Assembly: GCF_019097595.1 (NCBI RefSeq)
Contig: NC_080715.1
Coordinates: 26,859,855 to 26,923,854, forward strand
Reading direction: 5' to 3'
Source of the DNA: Hemibagrus wyckioides
Taxonomy: Eukaryota; Chordata; Actinopteri; Siluriformes; Bagridae
Length of the DNA stretch: 64,000 nucleotides
The notes beneath the pieces are model-generated. The model did no database searches. It was not told the origin of the DNA and saw only the letters and a program-made list of their open reading frames with translations. Of the stretch, positions 25,600-37,276 are shown piece by piece (the first letter of the stretch is position 1; each line of letters starts with the position of its first letter). A program made the position numbers and the translations under genes.

Positions 25600-25928
25600 G
25601 TTAGTTACAGTTACATTATTTACTGTCCAGCGTCACCCAAATGAGGATGGGTTCCCTTCTGAGCAGGGTTCTTCTCAAGGTTTCTTCCTCATATCATCAC
25701 AGGGAGTTTTTCCTTGCCACCGTCACCACAGGCTTGCTCATTCGGGATAAAATAAAATAGTTTAATAATTTAATTTAATAATTGATTCTAATTTCTAGTT
25801 ATTTAGTTATTTTTTTATTTTCATTTTTTCCCCTCCCCTTTCTCCATTTCTCTTCTTTTGTAAAGCTGCTTTGAGACAATGTTCATTGTAAAAGGTGCTA
25901 TACAAAATAAATTGAATTGAATTGAATT
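25600..25928 (+). repeat. 'gaattgaa'-tailed repeat, good copy
   Basis: 'cgtcacccaaatgaggatgg', 'ctcaaggtttcttcctcata', 'gggagtttttccttgccacc', 'aggcttgctcattcgggata', an A/T-rich insert, 'tgtaaagctgctttgagaca' and a tail of three GAATT-type units ('ttgaattgaattgaatt'). It ends at 25928. The same family as 11740-12270. Confidence 0.75.
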
Positions 25929-26945
25929 ATAGCTATCACCCATCACCACCTTCTCTGTCCTATCCAGGAAATCCAGAAAATCCTGACATCTCTCTCATGA
26001 CTTACTGATACAAAGTGCTGCTGATCGAGACTCGTTCCCTAAATATTAAATAAAAGCTCCTTATAGAAACCTTCACCATTTCCAACCATAACATATGAAC
26101 ATTTTTGTTCAGTACCAGCAGATTTCAATGGTTTATTATTAGTCTTAGGTTATGCATTAGTGATGGACTATAATGTATTATATGTAATTATAATTGATTG
26201 GTTATAGAAATATCAGATTCAAATACAGAATAAAAGATCTGAAGAAACTGAACCTTATAATTTTAATGAGTAATCCAGTCCTGAGCATTAAATCTGTAGA
26301 ATAATGTGAGGCAAGATTTTTAGTTGGAAATAATGGATGTTGGTTGCTCTTCAGTGCAGCTCTTCTGTCTCACTGATGTGATATAAATTTCCCTAAATCA
26401 CAACACAAATGCCCTATTCACAGTGCAATGATGAAATTTCAATTATATAATTTGGCACATACCACATGATGTCCATTAACACCTGTGTGCCTGACCTGTC
26501 AGAAATATCAAGCGCCTCAATCTCCTCTCGCAAGGTTCAACAAGCTGATCAGGAGCTGTGGGGATTATATTGCTGCTTAGCTGCCAGAAGTATGAGGACA
26601 TGTGCTGTGACCTTTACTCATATATCAGTGCACGGAGTGTAACAAGACCTTGTAGAAATCCATCTATCGCATTTCACTTTAATCTTTGTGTCCCTGGGTC
26701 CTTCGTGACTGTCAGTGTTCCCAGATGCACCTCTAGCTCATCTCTCTTCAGTGCTATACACTCTTCCTTCTCTACCAAACCCTTCATCTTTCGCAGTGCA
26801 TTGTTACCTTCTCCCACGCATGGGCTCTTAATTGTCTGGATTCTCTGTTAGTGTGAACAGAACAAGAGTACTCGCATGTGGTGTGTTCGTACTGCATTGT
26901 CAAGCTCTAAAGAATAGAGTCGTAACAAATGGACTACAAATGGAC
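25929..26945. other. non-coding, no gene recognised
   Basis: No exon or repeat family seen. The 97-codon frame at 26558-26851 is serine-rich and unrecognised, without supporting context. Confidence 0.5.
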
Positions 26946-27015
26946 TGTGTGTGTGTGTGCGTGTGTGCATGCGTGTGTGTGTGTGTGTGCGTGTGTGCAT
27001 GCGTGTGTGTGTGTT
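26946..27015. repeat. (GT)n with higher-order GTGCATGC units
   Basis: Alternating purine-pyrimidine tract. A unit reading GT-rich plus 'gcgtgtgtgcatgc' occurs twice. It explains both overlapping VCVCVC and HTHTHT frames. Confidence 0.93.
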
Positions 27016-27177
27016 TGAATGTGGGAACATGTTCAGATGTTCTGCATGCTCTTATCTACTCCTGCATAAATCTTTATCTGAGTAATACAATTTAATTTCA
27101 TGCTTAATATCTCATATTTTCAGGCTCTGCTCCATCATTTGGTTAAATCACTTGTTTCTGTTATCAAAAAGTTTGTT

Positions 27178-27263
27178 TTATTTATTTATAATTGTTTGTT
27201 TATTTATTTATTTATTTATTTATAATTGTTTGTTTATGTTTGTTTGTTTGTTTGTTTGTTTGT

Positions 27264-27322
<59 letters not shown>

Positions 27323-27324
27323 TT
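27178..27324. repeat. (TTTA)n/(TTTG)n compound microsatellite
   Basis: Two 'tttataattgtttgt' blocks, a TTTG block (about 27231-27264), then a long TTTA block to 27324. It explains the YLFIYLFI open frames. Confidence 0.95.
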
Positions 27325-27542
27325 ATTTCTCCTGCATTTTACCAGACATTAATTCTGTTGAAAGGATCTGCCAACTTGATATATAAATAACGTTAATAGT
27401 TGTAGGTAATTAACTACCAAATGATATTTCAAACTGTTTAAAAGAATATGGTAGTAATGAGGGAAATGACATGAACGACAACTAGTATTTTATTAGCTTC
27501 TGATTTAAAATATTTTATTGTCCATCACTTTGTAAAATAAGT

Positions 27543-27725
27543 CTGTCAACTCCAACTCCCAGAAAACCTCACAGCCTACAAACATGACCACCATGATACT
27601 CCAAACCCCAGATCTACACATCACCTGGACATTCACAGTTCTAATCACACACCTGTTGACAATTTCACACCCACACACTCACCATTTAGTACTGTTTGTT
27701 TGGATTATTAAACTGTTGAAAAGCT
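27543..27725 (+). repeat. LTR-like repeat, left member of an inverted pair
   Basis: 'tgtcaactccaactcccaga', 'cagcctacaaacatgacc' and then 'tttggattattaaactgttg' followed by 'aaaagctgcagttgcatca'. The first about 45 bases match the inverse of 28729-28774. No gag, pol or env-like reading frame is present. The class is inferred from sequence style only. Confidence 0.5.
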
Positions 27726-27763
27726 GCAGTTGCATCATAGCCTCATGATGTGACATAAAAATA

Positions 27764-28310
27764 CACAGACCAGGTATAACATTATGACCACCTGCCTAAT
27801 ATTGTGTTGGTCCCCCTTTTGCTGCCAAAACAGCACTGACCCATCATGCACTGTGTATTCTGACACCTTTCTATCAGAACCAGCATTAACGTCTTCAGCA
27901 ATTTGAGCAACAGTAGCTCGTCTGTTGGATCGGATCACAAGGGTCAGCCTTCACTCCCCACGTGCATCAATGAGCCTTGGCCACCCATGACCCTGTTGCC
28001 AGTTCACCACCGTTGCTCCCTTGGACCACTTTTGATAAATACTGACCACTGCAGACCGGGAACACCCCACAAGAGCTGCAGTTTTGGAGATGCTCTGATC
28101 CAGTCCTCTAGCCATCACAATTTGGCCCTTGTCAAACTCACTCAAATCCTTACACTTGTCCATTTTTCCTGCTTCTAACACATCAACTTTGAGGACAAAA
28201 TGATCACTTGCTGCCTAATATATCTCACCCACTAACAGGTGCCATGATGAGGAGATAATCAGTGTTCTTCACTTCACCTGTCACTGCTCATAATGTTATG
28301 CCTGATCAGA

Positions 28311-28313
<3 letters not shown>
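27764..28313 (-). mobile_element. Tc1-like element, internally deleted (about 550 bp)
   Basis: A TA at 27762-27763 precedes the left end 'cacagaccaggtataacatt'. The right end 'cataatgttatgcctgatca' runs into a TA array. The minus strand retains the first about 70 transposase residues and a short piece of the C-terminal side (about 27790-27840, in 'ttgtgttggtccccctttt'). The catalytic domain is deleted. Same family as 24963-25345. Confidence 0.88.
27951..28163 (-). pseudogene. Tc1-like transposase N-terminal fragment
   Basis: Read from the ATG at 28163-28161. It starts [20 protein letters not shown] and continues through [20 protein letters not shown], a PAIRED-like helix-turn-helix that would bind the transposon's inverted repeats. 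A second DNA-binding part follows ([17 protein letters not shown]), then a stop. There is no DDE catalytic domain, so no transposition activity is expected. Expression as a DNA-binding fragment is possible but there is no evidence for it. Confidence 0.8.
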
Positions 28314-28349
<36 letters not shown>

Positions 28350-28356
28350 GTGTGTG

Positions 28357-28450
<94 letters not shown>
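28311..28450. repeat. (TA)n microsatellite with TG interruption
   Basis: Long TA array that starts at the right end of the Tc1-like element, interrupted by a 'tgtgtgtg' block near 28349-28358. Confidence 0.95.
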
Positions 28451-28459
28451 CAGTTCTAA

Positions 28460-28776
28460 ATTCTAAGACAGTATCAAAGACTCACAAACACGAAAATGGG
28501 TCATACGAACGGCAAACAGTGGAACGTAGCTGAGACGAGAATAAAAAAAAAAAAAAAAACAGGAAGCAAAAACAATGTCAAAAACCAGGATATTAATAAA
28601 CAGACAAAAGGCTCTGCAAGTTCAGGCACAACACACTGAGTTACTTCAAGTTTGTGTGTCTCTGTTAAACAGTGTGTGCGAGACTATGAACATGAGGTGG
28701 TATGTATATTGTAAGTCATGTAATTCAGCCATGTTTGTAGGCCATGCTGTGTTCTGGTAGTTGGAGTTGATGACAA
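28460..28776 (-). repeat. LTR-like repeat, right member of an inverted pair
   Basis: Read on the minus strand it starts 'tgtcatcaactccaactacc' and 'ggcctacaaacatgg', matching 27543-27590. It continues with 'cctggtttttgacattgttt' and 'gcttcctg', a T-rich run (the complement of the A run at 28543-28559), and 'actgtttgccgttcgtatga'. The style resembles LTR-like piscine repeats. No coding frame is present. Confidence 0.45.
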
Positions 28777-28958
28777 TTAGAAATGAGAATAACGCACAAT
28801 TTTGATTGGTTAGTCCGAGTTCTCATCCACAGCAGCTGCTAAGCAATAAAAAGTGATTACAAAAACTAAGAGACATTTAAACATGGAACTGTAACAATGA
28901 CTTCTTTCAACATTTGACTTACAGTCCAGTTACAGAGAGAAACATGTGCATGTAGGTG

Positions 28959-29091
28959 TCATGTGTAGCTTAGTGGTGCTGGACTACTGGGCTGTTGCTT
29001 ATGCGTATGAATCCACCAAGCTGCCACTGCTGGGCCCCTGATCAAGGCCCTTAATGCTCAGTTATATAAAATGAGATAAAGTTGTAAATAT
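28959..29091 (+). repeat. tRNA-derived SINE, tail truncated
   Basis: Head 'tgtagcttagtggtgctgga', 'aatccaccaagctgccactg' core and 'aaggcccttaatgctcagtt'. It ends before the usual 'ctctggataag' tail. A 10-base gap in the B-box region is visible. Confidence 0.78.
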
Positions 29092-29909
29092 GTCATAAAA
29101 TGTTTCAGGTGTGGATCAAACCTGAAATCCTCCCCCTTGTGACATCACTAATTTGGACAGAGTTTGCTTCAATTCTGGTGATGTTTACTGACCTGAAAAA
29201 ACTCAGAGGACCTCATCATATTCTTGTCTGTGGACTAAATCTGTCAGTTCAGCTTCAGTGCTTAGTGTTGAGTGTTGTGGTCATTACACGTGGTTACAAT
29301 GATGTGTCCCAGGTGATTATGTTACACAACAATATCTATTATCTATTATCTTAGTGTAGATGGTCTGCCAGTCAAAATCTGTTTGTTTGGAGATGAATTT
29401 AAGCACAGGGCAAAACCTTGGGGAAGAAATTCAGCAGTTTGGACAGAGGTCCAGTGTCCCCAGGGTTCGGCTGTCAAACTTTCCATAGTTATTAGAGATC
29501 TATGTGTCAGCACTTGTACTCAGTGTTCAGGCTTCTGGTCAGTCATTTCAGAGCGCAGTCAAGACGAGGTGGAATCACTTCTCGGAGGAGACGATGTGAC
29601 TTTAAGTGCCGTGTGACTGAAACTCAGTTCGTAATGAAGGACAACTCCACTGCTAGATGCACAGATCTCCCAGATCTCCCAGGTTGGAGAAGTGATGTGC
29701 TTCATGCGCCATGCTGAGAGAGAGACTTCGTGTCCGGAATAACTTTCACATTTAATATCTCTGTGTAAAATGCATGGCAATGTCAAACGTTAACTCTGAT
29801 CTGTTTCATAGCAACAGTGCCGAGATTAATTATTTTGCCCTCTAGTTGGTTGGAGGCACTTCTCTTTCCTAATTACCCAGAACTCACTTTTTATCTTCAC
29901 TCGAGGGGG

Positions 29910-29985
<76 letters not shown>

Positions 29986-31482
29986 GAAGTGATTTTTGTA
30001 AACATTCAAAATGAGGTCGAAGCAGAAAATATTCTCGGTCTATCAGACTAGACATCAATTATCCAGTGTATATTAATTTAAAATGGCGCATCTCTACAGA
30101 ATCACATGTATGGGAGTAGAATGAGAAATAAATTCAAAAATTTTGCAAGAATTCCTTCTTCTAGCAACATTAGTAGACTAATCATCTGTCCAAGGCACAA
30201 AGCAAACCAGCTATTTGAATAAAGGCATTGGCCCTCACAAAAGATTTGATAGTGTTGGTCTCAATACTGACCTCAGTCAGTCAACCCCTTCAGTTGATTT
30301 CGTCTGGACTTGGACTTAACTTAACTACAGCTTCACTGCTTGTATCTTTTTTTACTCTCAACTCTCAAACTAAACACCATTCAGATTGCTTATCCTGATG
30401 AACTGTCATTTATATATTTAGTGTTGAATTATACAGACGTATATGCATACAAGTCGAAAAGAAACCCGTTATGTTAAAAAGTCCCTGTCAAAAACAAAAG
30501 TGGAATAAAATGTAATTAAACAGCCAAAAATATTGTGAGCTTTTGCATCGTTATTGGCCTTCTAGTTTAAAACCTCATTATTGTACTCTACAGGGCTCGA
30601 AAAAATACATTTCTAAACATAACCCTTTATCTGCCTTTGCCTTTCACTTATTACACCTACAGTTATGTAAAAGGTAATTATATAAAATGCTTTTCCTGTA
30701 TTTGATATGCTGTAAATCTCCTTTATCTTTTTGTTTCTGCATCAGTTGATTCCTGCACTCACGTCTCTGAGGTATAAGGTAAATGTTTCACGTTGATGCC
30801 ATGTGATGCTTTATATTCCGTCCGAGCGGAGGTGCTGAACGAGGAGCTTGCTCTTTTAGGGTTTTAAGAACCAGTTCTCAGTAGCTGCTGGCCCACAGGG
30901 AGGTGTGAAGAGAGTGACAGATTGGTCTGTTTGCGCTAATCTTTTCTCTTCTCCATAGCCAAGTCTTCTTCTCTCTCAGAGCTCTGATGGCACACAGCCC
31001 AAATGCTCAGTGTCTCATTGTTGTGTTTTATTTTGTCTTTTTTATCTTATCAGGTTCTACCGCAGTCGGGTCTCAGCCTTATTGTGTGACCGAGAAACAA
31101 GTCTAGGAGGACAAAACGCTATTATGTGGCACTGCTGAAGTCCAGTAACCAGACTCTGCTGCTCCAGGGACAGTTCAGATGATCCTGCCGTATTTATGTA
31201 ACACTGTAGTGTTCGGTTGCATTGGGGAAACTAATCCCTGAAGCTTTGGCCAAATATAACAATGATTCATCTCCACCAACTGCCATTCAGTAAATTAGTA
31301 TTTGAGTGATTGGTTTAATTCTCTCGTTGTCTGATGGTTATGACTCATCTCAATCATGACTGAAGATAAAATACAATTTTTTCTTAATATTTCTAGTCTA
31401 CTTTTTTCCCTCTCTGTCTCTGTGCTTGCTCTCCTAATCTAATGAGTTGGACTACAGGAAAGGTTTGCAGGATGCACCAAGC
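29092..31482. other. non-coding, no gene recognised
   Basis: Contains (TTTA)n at 29910-29984. Frames at 29100-29354, 29383-29616 and 29502-29786 overlap on both strands without recognisable domains. Nothing else is seen. Confidence 0.55.
29910..29984. repeat. (TTTA)n microsatellite
   Basis: About eighteen TTTA units. It explains the FIYLFIYL frame. Confidence 0.96.
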
Positions 31483-31600
31483 TGCATAAATTATTCATAC
31501 ATTCATTCATCTTCAGTAGCTGCTTTAACCTGGTCAGAGCCTGTTTCAGGAACACTGGGCACGAGGTGGGAATGCACCCTGGATTCCTGGATAGATCAGA
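31483..31600 (+). repeat. 'attcattcat...' interspersed repeat, 5' part
   Basis: 'attcatacattcattcatc', 'ttcagtagctgctttaacct' and 'gtcagagcctgtttcaggaa', then 'cactgggcacgaggtggga' and 'atgcaccctgga'. I recognise this as a widespread teleost repeat whose 3' part ends in gap-like phrases ('ttttgggaggt', 'caggaaac'). Related pieces are at 22575-22680, 34383-35245 and 50330-50510. Confidence 0.65.
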
Positions 31601-31821
31601 AGTCAGATTAATGAAATTAACTAAATTGAAAATGTGAGGTGCAGCTGATTGTGTTGTATTGTTGCACCTCAGAGATATTTTGATTCTGTTGGTGTTACAG
31701 AGGAGAGATTTAGGCTCAGACATGCAACTCTTCAAGCTCTTTAGAATTCCAAAAATGCCAAAAGATGCTTTGTATAAAGCTATTTGGATGTAACTATTTC
31801 TTTAGGTGTGTATGAGACACA

Positions 31822-32439
31822 TACGGTGGCCATAAAATGCAAAACACAAGGAATCAGACAAACCAGAAAAGGTAGGTATAGTTTGTTATTATCTCTGATT
31901 GGACGAGAAATCTATCACTCAGGATGTACAGGAAGTCCAGCAGGCTGCAGCAGTAGAAAGTGGATTGGTGTGTGTATGAACACAGTTCTGCTCTTATAAC
32001 GCTCCTTACATAATTTAATCTGCAATAGTTTGTCTTCCAAACATTCCTGCTGTGTTTTTAGAGATCGCAAACTAATCTTTATGCCATGATACGCTATCAG
32101 TATATCCAAAATCACACCATATGAACGTCCTTTCTCAAAGTAGTGCTGAATAAATTTCCCAGTTGTTTTTTTAATATAAATATAAATATAGATTTTTGTT
32201 ATTTTCTTCGATTTAAAGTTGCACTATCAAAAAATGGTTTAAAGTGAACACAGAACTCCACACATGTACAATAAATAAAGTTAGATACACAATTTCCGAA
32301 TTCCACTATATCGTGAGTGACATATCTTGTCTAATCAGAGGTTAGAGTTACATTCGCAAACTATACCTACAATTTGTTCTCATATTTGTTATTTTGTATT
32401 CAAGTTTGTTATTTTGTTTCGCACTTCTCGGCCACTGCA
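31822..32439. mobile_element. palindromic element: two inverted arms 415 bp apart
   Basis: The left arm (31822-31910) reads 'acggtggccataaaatgcaa', 'aaaaggtaggtatagtttg' and 'ctctgattggacgag'. The right arm (32325-32439) is its inverse ('gtctaatcagaggttagag', 'caaactatacctac', 'gcacttctcggccactg'). Both match the compact element at 56048-56224. It is either one longer element or two opposed copies. Confidence 0.6.
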
Positions 32440-33371
32440 CACACGATGTTTAACTCATACTAAAACATGAACTTATTGCTTCCATCAGAAAGAATGTGCT
32501 GAGAAGATTCACCTCAGCAGCTTGGCTTTCACTGACACTGTAATGACGAATGTGGGAAAGACAGAATCAGCCACTGACCGTTCATACTGTGAAATAAAAT
32601 GCAACTGAAAAGCTTGGTACAGGGCCAGGAAACCATGTTATTTCATGCCAGCTCCATTGGCATACTCGGATCTTGACACTGATCAATGCCATCTGACAGC
32701 TGAGGAATGTTGGCTTAAAGAACCACATCACTGATATGAAGAGAGAGTTATAAACAGTGCAGTTGATAATAGTAAAAATCGATGGCTATTACAAACATTC
32801 CATGGGTATTCCATGCAAAATCTGATTTTTTCCCCCAAAAACATCCATCAGCATCACTGAATTGTTAGACATTTTGTTATATATTAAATTTATTTTACAC
32901 ACTTGCTGACTTGAAGCATCTTCAGCTGTTCCATTGACTGAAGAGAACAGTCTTTGAGTCTGCACAGTTTACTTTGAACTGTTCCTCCAGCTCATCAAAT
33001 CCACCCACATGGGGTGAGCAGAGCGGCATGCAGCACTCGCTGGAGCATGCTCTTTTTTATACCAGTGGGAGACACAAAAAAAAAATCCTACACACTTCAC
33101 ATGTGGGAGGTATTGTGAAGTGGTTTTGCTTCACGCAAGCAAACACCCTTTGGTGAGCTAAATTGAATGCTGAAAATAGGAGCAATTATTAGGTAAGGAC
33201 AAAATGCTGCTTAGGAAAATAGTGGGATTTTTTTTCATTGATGCAGAGCTAACTACTGTAATAATATACATACAGAATTTACTCCGTCAGCAGTAAAGGA
33301 GAAGGCGAAGCAGTACAGCAGGTAAATTACAGGTCCAGGCTTCTTGCATGGTTTTCCCAAAACCTATCCTG
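32440..33371. other. non-coding, no gene recognised
   Basis: No exon or repeat seen. The frame at 32974-33156 is unrecognised. Confidence 0.5.
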
Positions 33372-33530
33372 GATTAGTTGCCCTTGCCCAGAGCAACTTA
33401 CATATATATTTTTAACATTATACAACTGAGGGTTTATAGCCTTGCTTAATGGTCCAGAGCTGGACCTAGGATTTGAACTCATAACCTTCTGACTAAAAGC
33501 CCAATGCTTTAACCACTAAGCTACATCCTA
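33372..33530 (-). repeat. tRNA-derived SINE, diverged
   Basis: On the minus strand: head 'gtagcttagtggttaaagca', 'gagttcaaatcctaggtcc', core shortened ('agctctggaccattaagcaa') and tail 'agttgctctgggcaagg'. The central 'ccactgctgggc' is deleted. Confidence 0.75.
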
Positions 33531-34382
33531 ATCACATGCCATGTAATAATTGTTAATACATAACACTGTTTGGTGATCAGGGGACACTTGTAGGATGTCA
33601 CAAACAACCCAAAATGTTTTGACCAAACGTTTTGATCAATTGATCAAGTTGTTGGCTATCTGCCAAAACAATGGAGCCTTGATTTAGGTCCAAACTCTGG
33701 TAAGAAATTATCTTCTTACTATAGTACCTTTCTCTGTTGAAATGGCAGTTAATCAAATGTTCATCCCACAAAACATCTTCCAGAATTAGGCACTGATTAT
33801 TTGTATAATCATTCAAAAGAAGAGCGATGATAAGGCTTCAGTTATCACTGACATGTTCCTCAGGAAATGAGACTAGAGACTGATGTGGATGGTATTTATG
33901 ATCAGTGTGATTCCATCTTTTCCATCATAAGTGGTCATATTTATAATATGCAAATAAAATAAATGCATTTTGGTTCAGACAATCAGTGGGTCAGTGTCTT
34001 CTAAATAACATCTTTAAACATGCAACATTCTCTCTGAGCTAAATCTCTGTGCTTGTATTAAACCCATCCAGAATAATCCATTTTCCAGCTTTTCCTGTAA
34101 TCGTATGTGCAAAAGTAATTTGATTTGGGTGATTGATGCATATGTAAATCTTATCTGATCTAATTGGGCCCACAGCTGTTTCCGTTTTAAATGAGCCAGG
34201 TTGTGAAAATGTTGTTTATCCAAAAATAATGGGAGAAAGTGTCACGTTTATAAAAGCTCACTGGTGGAGTTGTGTTGCTAGGTTATTATATTTTTTGTTT
34301 CACTTGGTCATTTGTGAAAGTTTGCTTAACCTTCTGACCAACAATACATGTGAAGGCTTAGTGTAGTGATTCACTGAATGTT
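33531..34382. other. non-coding, no gene recognised
   Basis: Unrecognised AT-rich DNA. Frames at 33598-33816 and 34014-34223 lack context. Confidence 0.5.
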
Positions 34383-35075
34383 TCATTCATTCATTCATTC
34401 AGCTATAGTAACTACATTATACCAATAATTCATTTATTCATACATTCAGGTACAGTAACCTCTTTATCCTAAATGATTCATTCATCCGGTCATAATAACT
34501 GATTTATCCTAAATGATTCATTTAGCTAAAGTAACTGCTTTATCCTTAATGATTCATTCAGCTATAGTAACCACATTATACCAAATGATTCATTCATTCA
34601 GCTACAGTAACCTCTTTATCCTAAACGATTAATTCATTCAGCTATAATAACTGATTTATCACAAATTATTCCTTTAGCTATAAAAACTGCTTTCTCCTAA
34701 ATGATTCATTCATTCACTCACTCACTTTAATGCAAATGGTTCATTCATTCATTCATTCATTCATTCACCTACAGTAACCACTTTATTCTAAGAGATTCAT
34801 TCAGCTATTGTAACTGCTTTGTAACTGCTAAATTCCTTAATTCATTCACATTCATTCACAATCACATTCACTAGCTAAAGTAACCACTTTATCCTAAATG
34901 ATTCATTCATTCATTCAGATACAGTAACCACTTTATCCTAAATGATTCATTCATTCATTCAATCAATCAATCAGATACAGTAACCACTTTATCCTAAATG
35001 ATTTGTCCATCCATCCATCCAATCAGATACAGTAACCACTTTATCCTAAATGATTCATGCATTCATTCAGCTATC
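34383..35075 (+). repeat. minisatellite (about 40-60 bp units, ATTC-rich)
   Basis: About thirteen or more degenerate units of the form (ATTC)n, 'agctacagtaaccactttat', 'cctaaatg'. Unit length varies with the number of ATTC repeats. Units after 34860 are much more alike ('agatacagtaaccactttat' four times), so the downstream half is the younger part. Confidence 0.9.
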
Positions 35076-35245
35076 AATCAGCTGGAGCCAATGCCCAAAA
35101 CACTGTGCATGAGATGTGTTCCGGTCCACTGAAGGACACCACACGCACACGCACACGCACATATTCAGTCAAACCAGTAAACATACTGTTTATAGGAGGT
35201 AGGAAAACACAGAACCCAGAAGAAACACACAAGCAGAACATTTAT
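35076..35245 (+). repeat. 3' continuation of the same interspersed repeat
   Basis: 'agctggagccaatgcccaaa', 'tccggtccactgaagg', a (CACACG)n run (35138-35160), 'actgtttataggaggtagga' and 'aaacacagaacccagaag' keep the order of the repeat's 3' part. The 125-codon frame at 35057-35434 is an accident of this repeat and is not a gene. Confidence 0.6.
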
Positions 35246-36950
35246 GAACCTCCACCTTCGATGCTCTGGAACAGTCTGTTTCCAAGTCTTCAAGAGGGAG
35301 AGCTTCACTCTTTGTGGTCATTTCAAGAGATTAACAAAAAAGAGGTTGCAAAGGGGAGTGAACAGAAACTAATTTGCTTTGCAGATGTGCTGGGTGCAGA
35401 GTGGAAAAGAGAACTGAGCTGGGCTGTTATCTAATCAGTTAAAAAGGTGGAAAACTATTAGACAGGAAGCTGGATGAATAATCTGGATGGGACAAACACC
35501 TCGATAGTAATGATGAGAACGGGACACAAAACGGAGAAGCCATGCAAACCCAACACACTGTTCGCAATAAAGTGACTCACCAGCCAGAAATACATGCAGT
35601 GAACGTCACTTGCTAAATCGGGGCAAAACAGTTTTTAGAAAATAGAGGAGAAGACACCTAACTCTAGGCCTGGACCTCAATAAAACTTGTCTAAATTCTA
35701 CGCTGGGGAAATGAGATGGGACAAGAGAAATATGGGAAATCACCTCTTGGGGAAATCAGCACCTTGATACATAGCACAGACTTCATCCATACACCAGAAA
35801 TCCTTACACCAGACTGCCAGAATCCTCGGGTTGAAATAAGCGGTCTGTGTAGGTGCCTCTCATCAGTGCTGACTGCCTGCACAGGACTGAGGAGCTATAA
35901 AGATTTGTGGATTTTCCTGAGAAGGTACCAGCGACGTTACAGCAAGATGTATTAATAAACTGTCCTTCTGTAATAAATATAAAATTGTTGGTGATGGAAA
36001 ATTGCTGTGGTAGAAAAGGAATAAAACACAGAAAAATGATCAACAATATCATATTTACAGACATCAATTTTTTCCATCGCCTCTATTGTTTTCAAATAAA
36101 TATCAACATACAAAACTCCTTATACACGGTAATCCAAGTTTAGGATAAAACCCGGGACCCCAGAGCTGTGAGATAATAAATTAAGGTATGAAATAAATCT
36201 GGTGTGATAGAGCCACGGCCAATCAGAGGAGAGAGAGATCACATAACACTCTGCATAAAGGGAAAAAGGTGTCAGGACTGTTGGAGCTGTTGTTCTCAGG
36301 TGCTTCTGAAGTGCAGTGAAGATTAATGGCAGAAACAGAAACAACAGAAATGGCTTAGCTTTACAAGAATGCTAATAATTGCAACAATATTTACAGACTG
36401 ATAAACCGGCTACTGTACACTTTCATATCCAAAGTGATATAAAATGGAGCAGAACACAAGCAAGGCAGCTTGTTCAGGGGTTAGACTGGGCTTTACTAGA
36501 AGTCCTGGAATTTAAGTTCACAACCTTCCAGCCACACTGAGCGTCATTACTCATCCAAATGTTTGGTTCAGGACTCATTAAAAGGAAAGCAATCAGATTT
36601 GAATATAGATACAGAATAAAACTCTCTAATCATCACAAATCAAGTTAAGCTTTACAGATTGCTTTGTGTAATTAAACCCCAGGCATTTTAAGATTTTAAT
36701 GTTTATTCGTCAATAAAATTAAAAAGTCACTGCCATTTAAACAATATGATAATAATCATGTGGTTTCTTCCATTTGGAAAATCAAGCCAATCAGCATATC
36801 AACTATACTAAATATTATCAGGATTTGACACGATGCACAGCAGAATGCTCAAAGCCGGGAGGAAAAAAATTAAAAAGAGAGAGCTGTGGAGTCCAGTGTT
36901 CACAGATAATGATAAGAACTGTGATCTACTTCTGTGGTTTGATCTGTTCA
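35246..36950. other. non-coding downstream of ramp1, no gene recognised
   Basis: No exon recognised. A very degenerate SINE-like stretch (minus) is possible at about 36420-36545 ('ccaaagtgatataaaatgga', 'aagttcacaaccttcc'). Overlapping frames at 35691-36344 on both strands have no known domain. Confidence 0.5.
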
Positions 36951-36959
36951 TAAATTAGA

Positions 36960-36965
36960 TTTATT
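36960..36965 (-). promoter_or_regulatory. candidate polyadenylation signal of ramp1
   Basis: The first canonical AATAAA downstream of the ramp1 stop that I found on the minus strand, about 310 nt away. No clear GU-rich element follows. Another AATAAA lies further on near 36703. Transcript data would be needed to choose. Confidence 0.3.
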
Positions 36966-37113
36966 CAGCCAGTCTCCGTTCCTCTTGCACTTTCAGCTGT
37001 CTGACTGTTGAGGTGCTGTGATGAAAATGCTTCAAATTACCAGCCTGGACCTTGGAAAAATATGATGGATGTCTATGAAATGAGGGTTGGTCTGTATATT
37101 GAATATTGTAAAG

Positions 37114-37141
37114 AGTGTGTGTGTGTGTGTGTGTGTGTGTA
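37114..37141. repeat. (GT)n microsatellite
   Basis: About thirteen GT units. It lies in the presumed ramp1 3' UTR, where the transcript would read AC repeats. Confidence 0.95.
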
Positions 37142-37276
37142 TAGGCAGCAGGCTGCTCTGTTCTTTGATAAGCTACGAGTCAATAGTTGAATATCTCTCA
37201 GTTTCAGCAGCATAGTATGTGTTCTCTGGGGTTTAGTAACGTGAGCCTCAGTGCTTTAGCTGGTCACTAATTTGTG

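Noticed and set aside
35057..35434. 125-codon plus-strand frame.
   Set aside because: Starts inside the minisatellite and runs through an interspersed repeat. It shows no domain.
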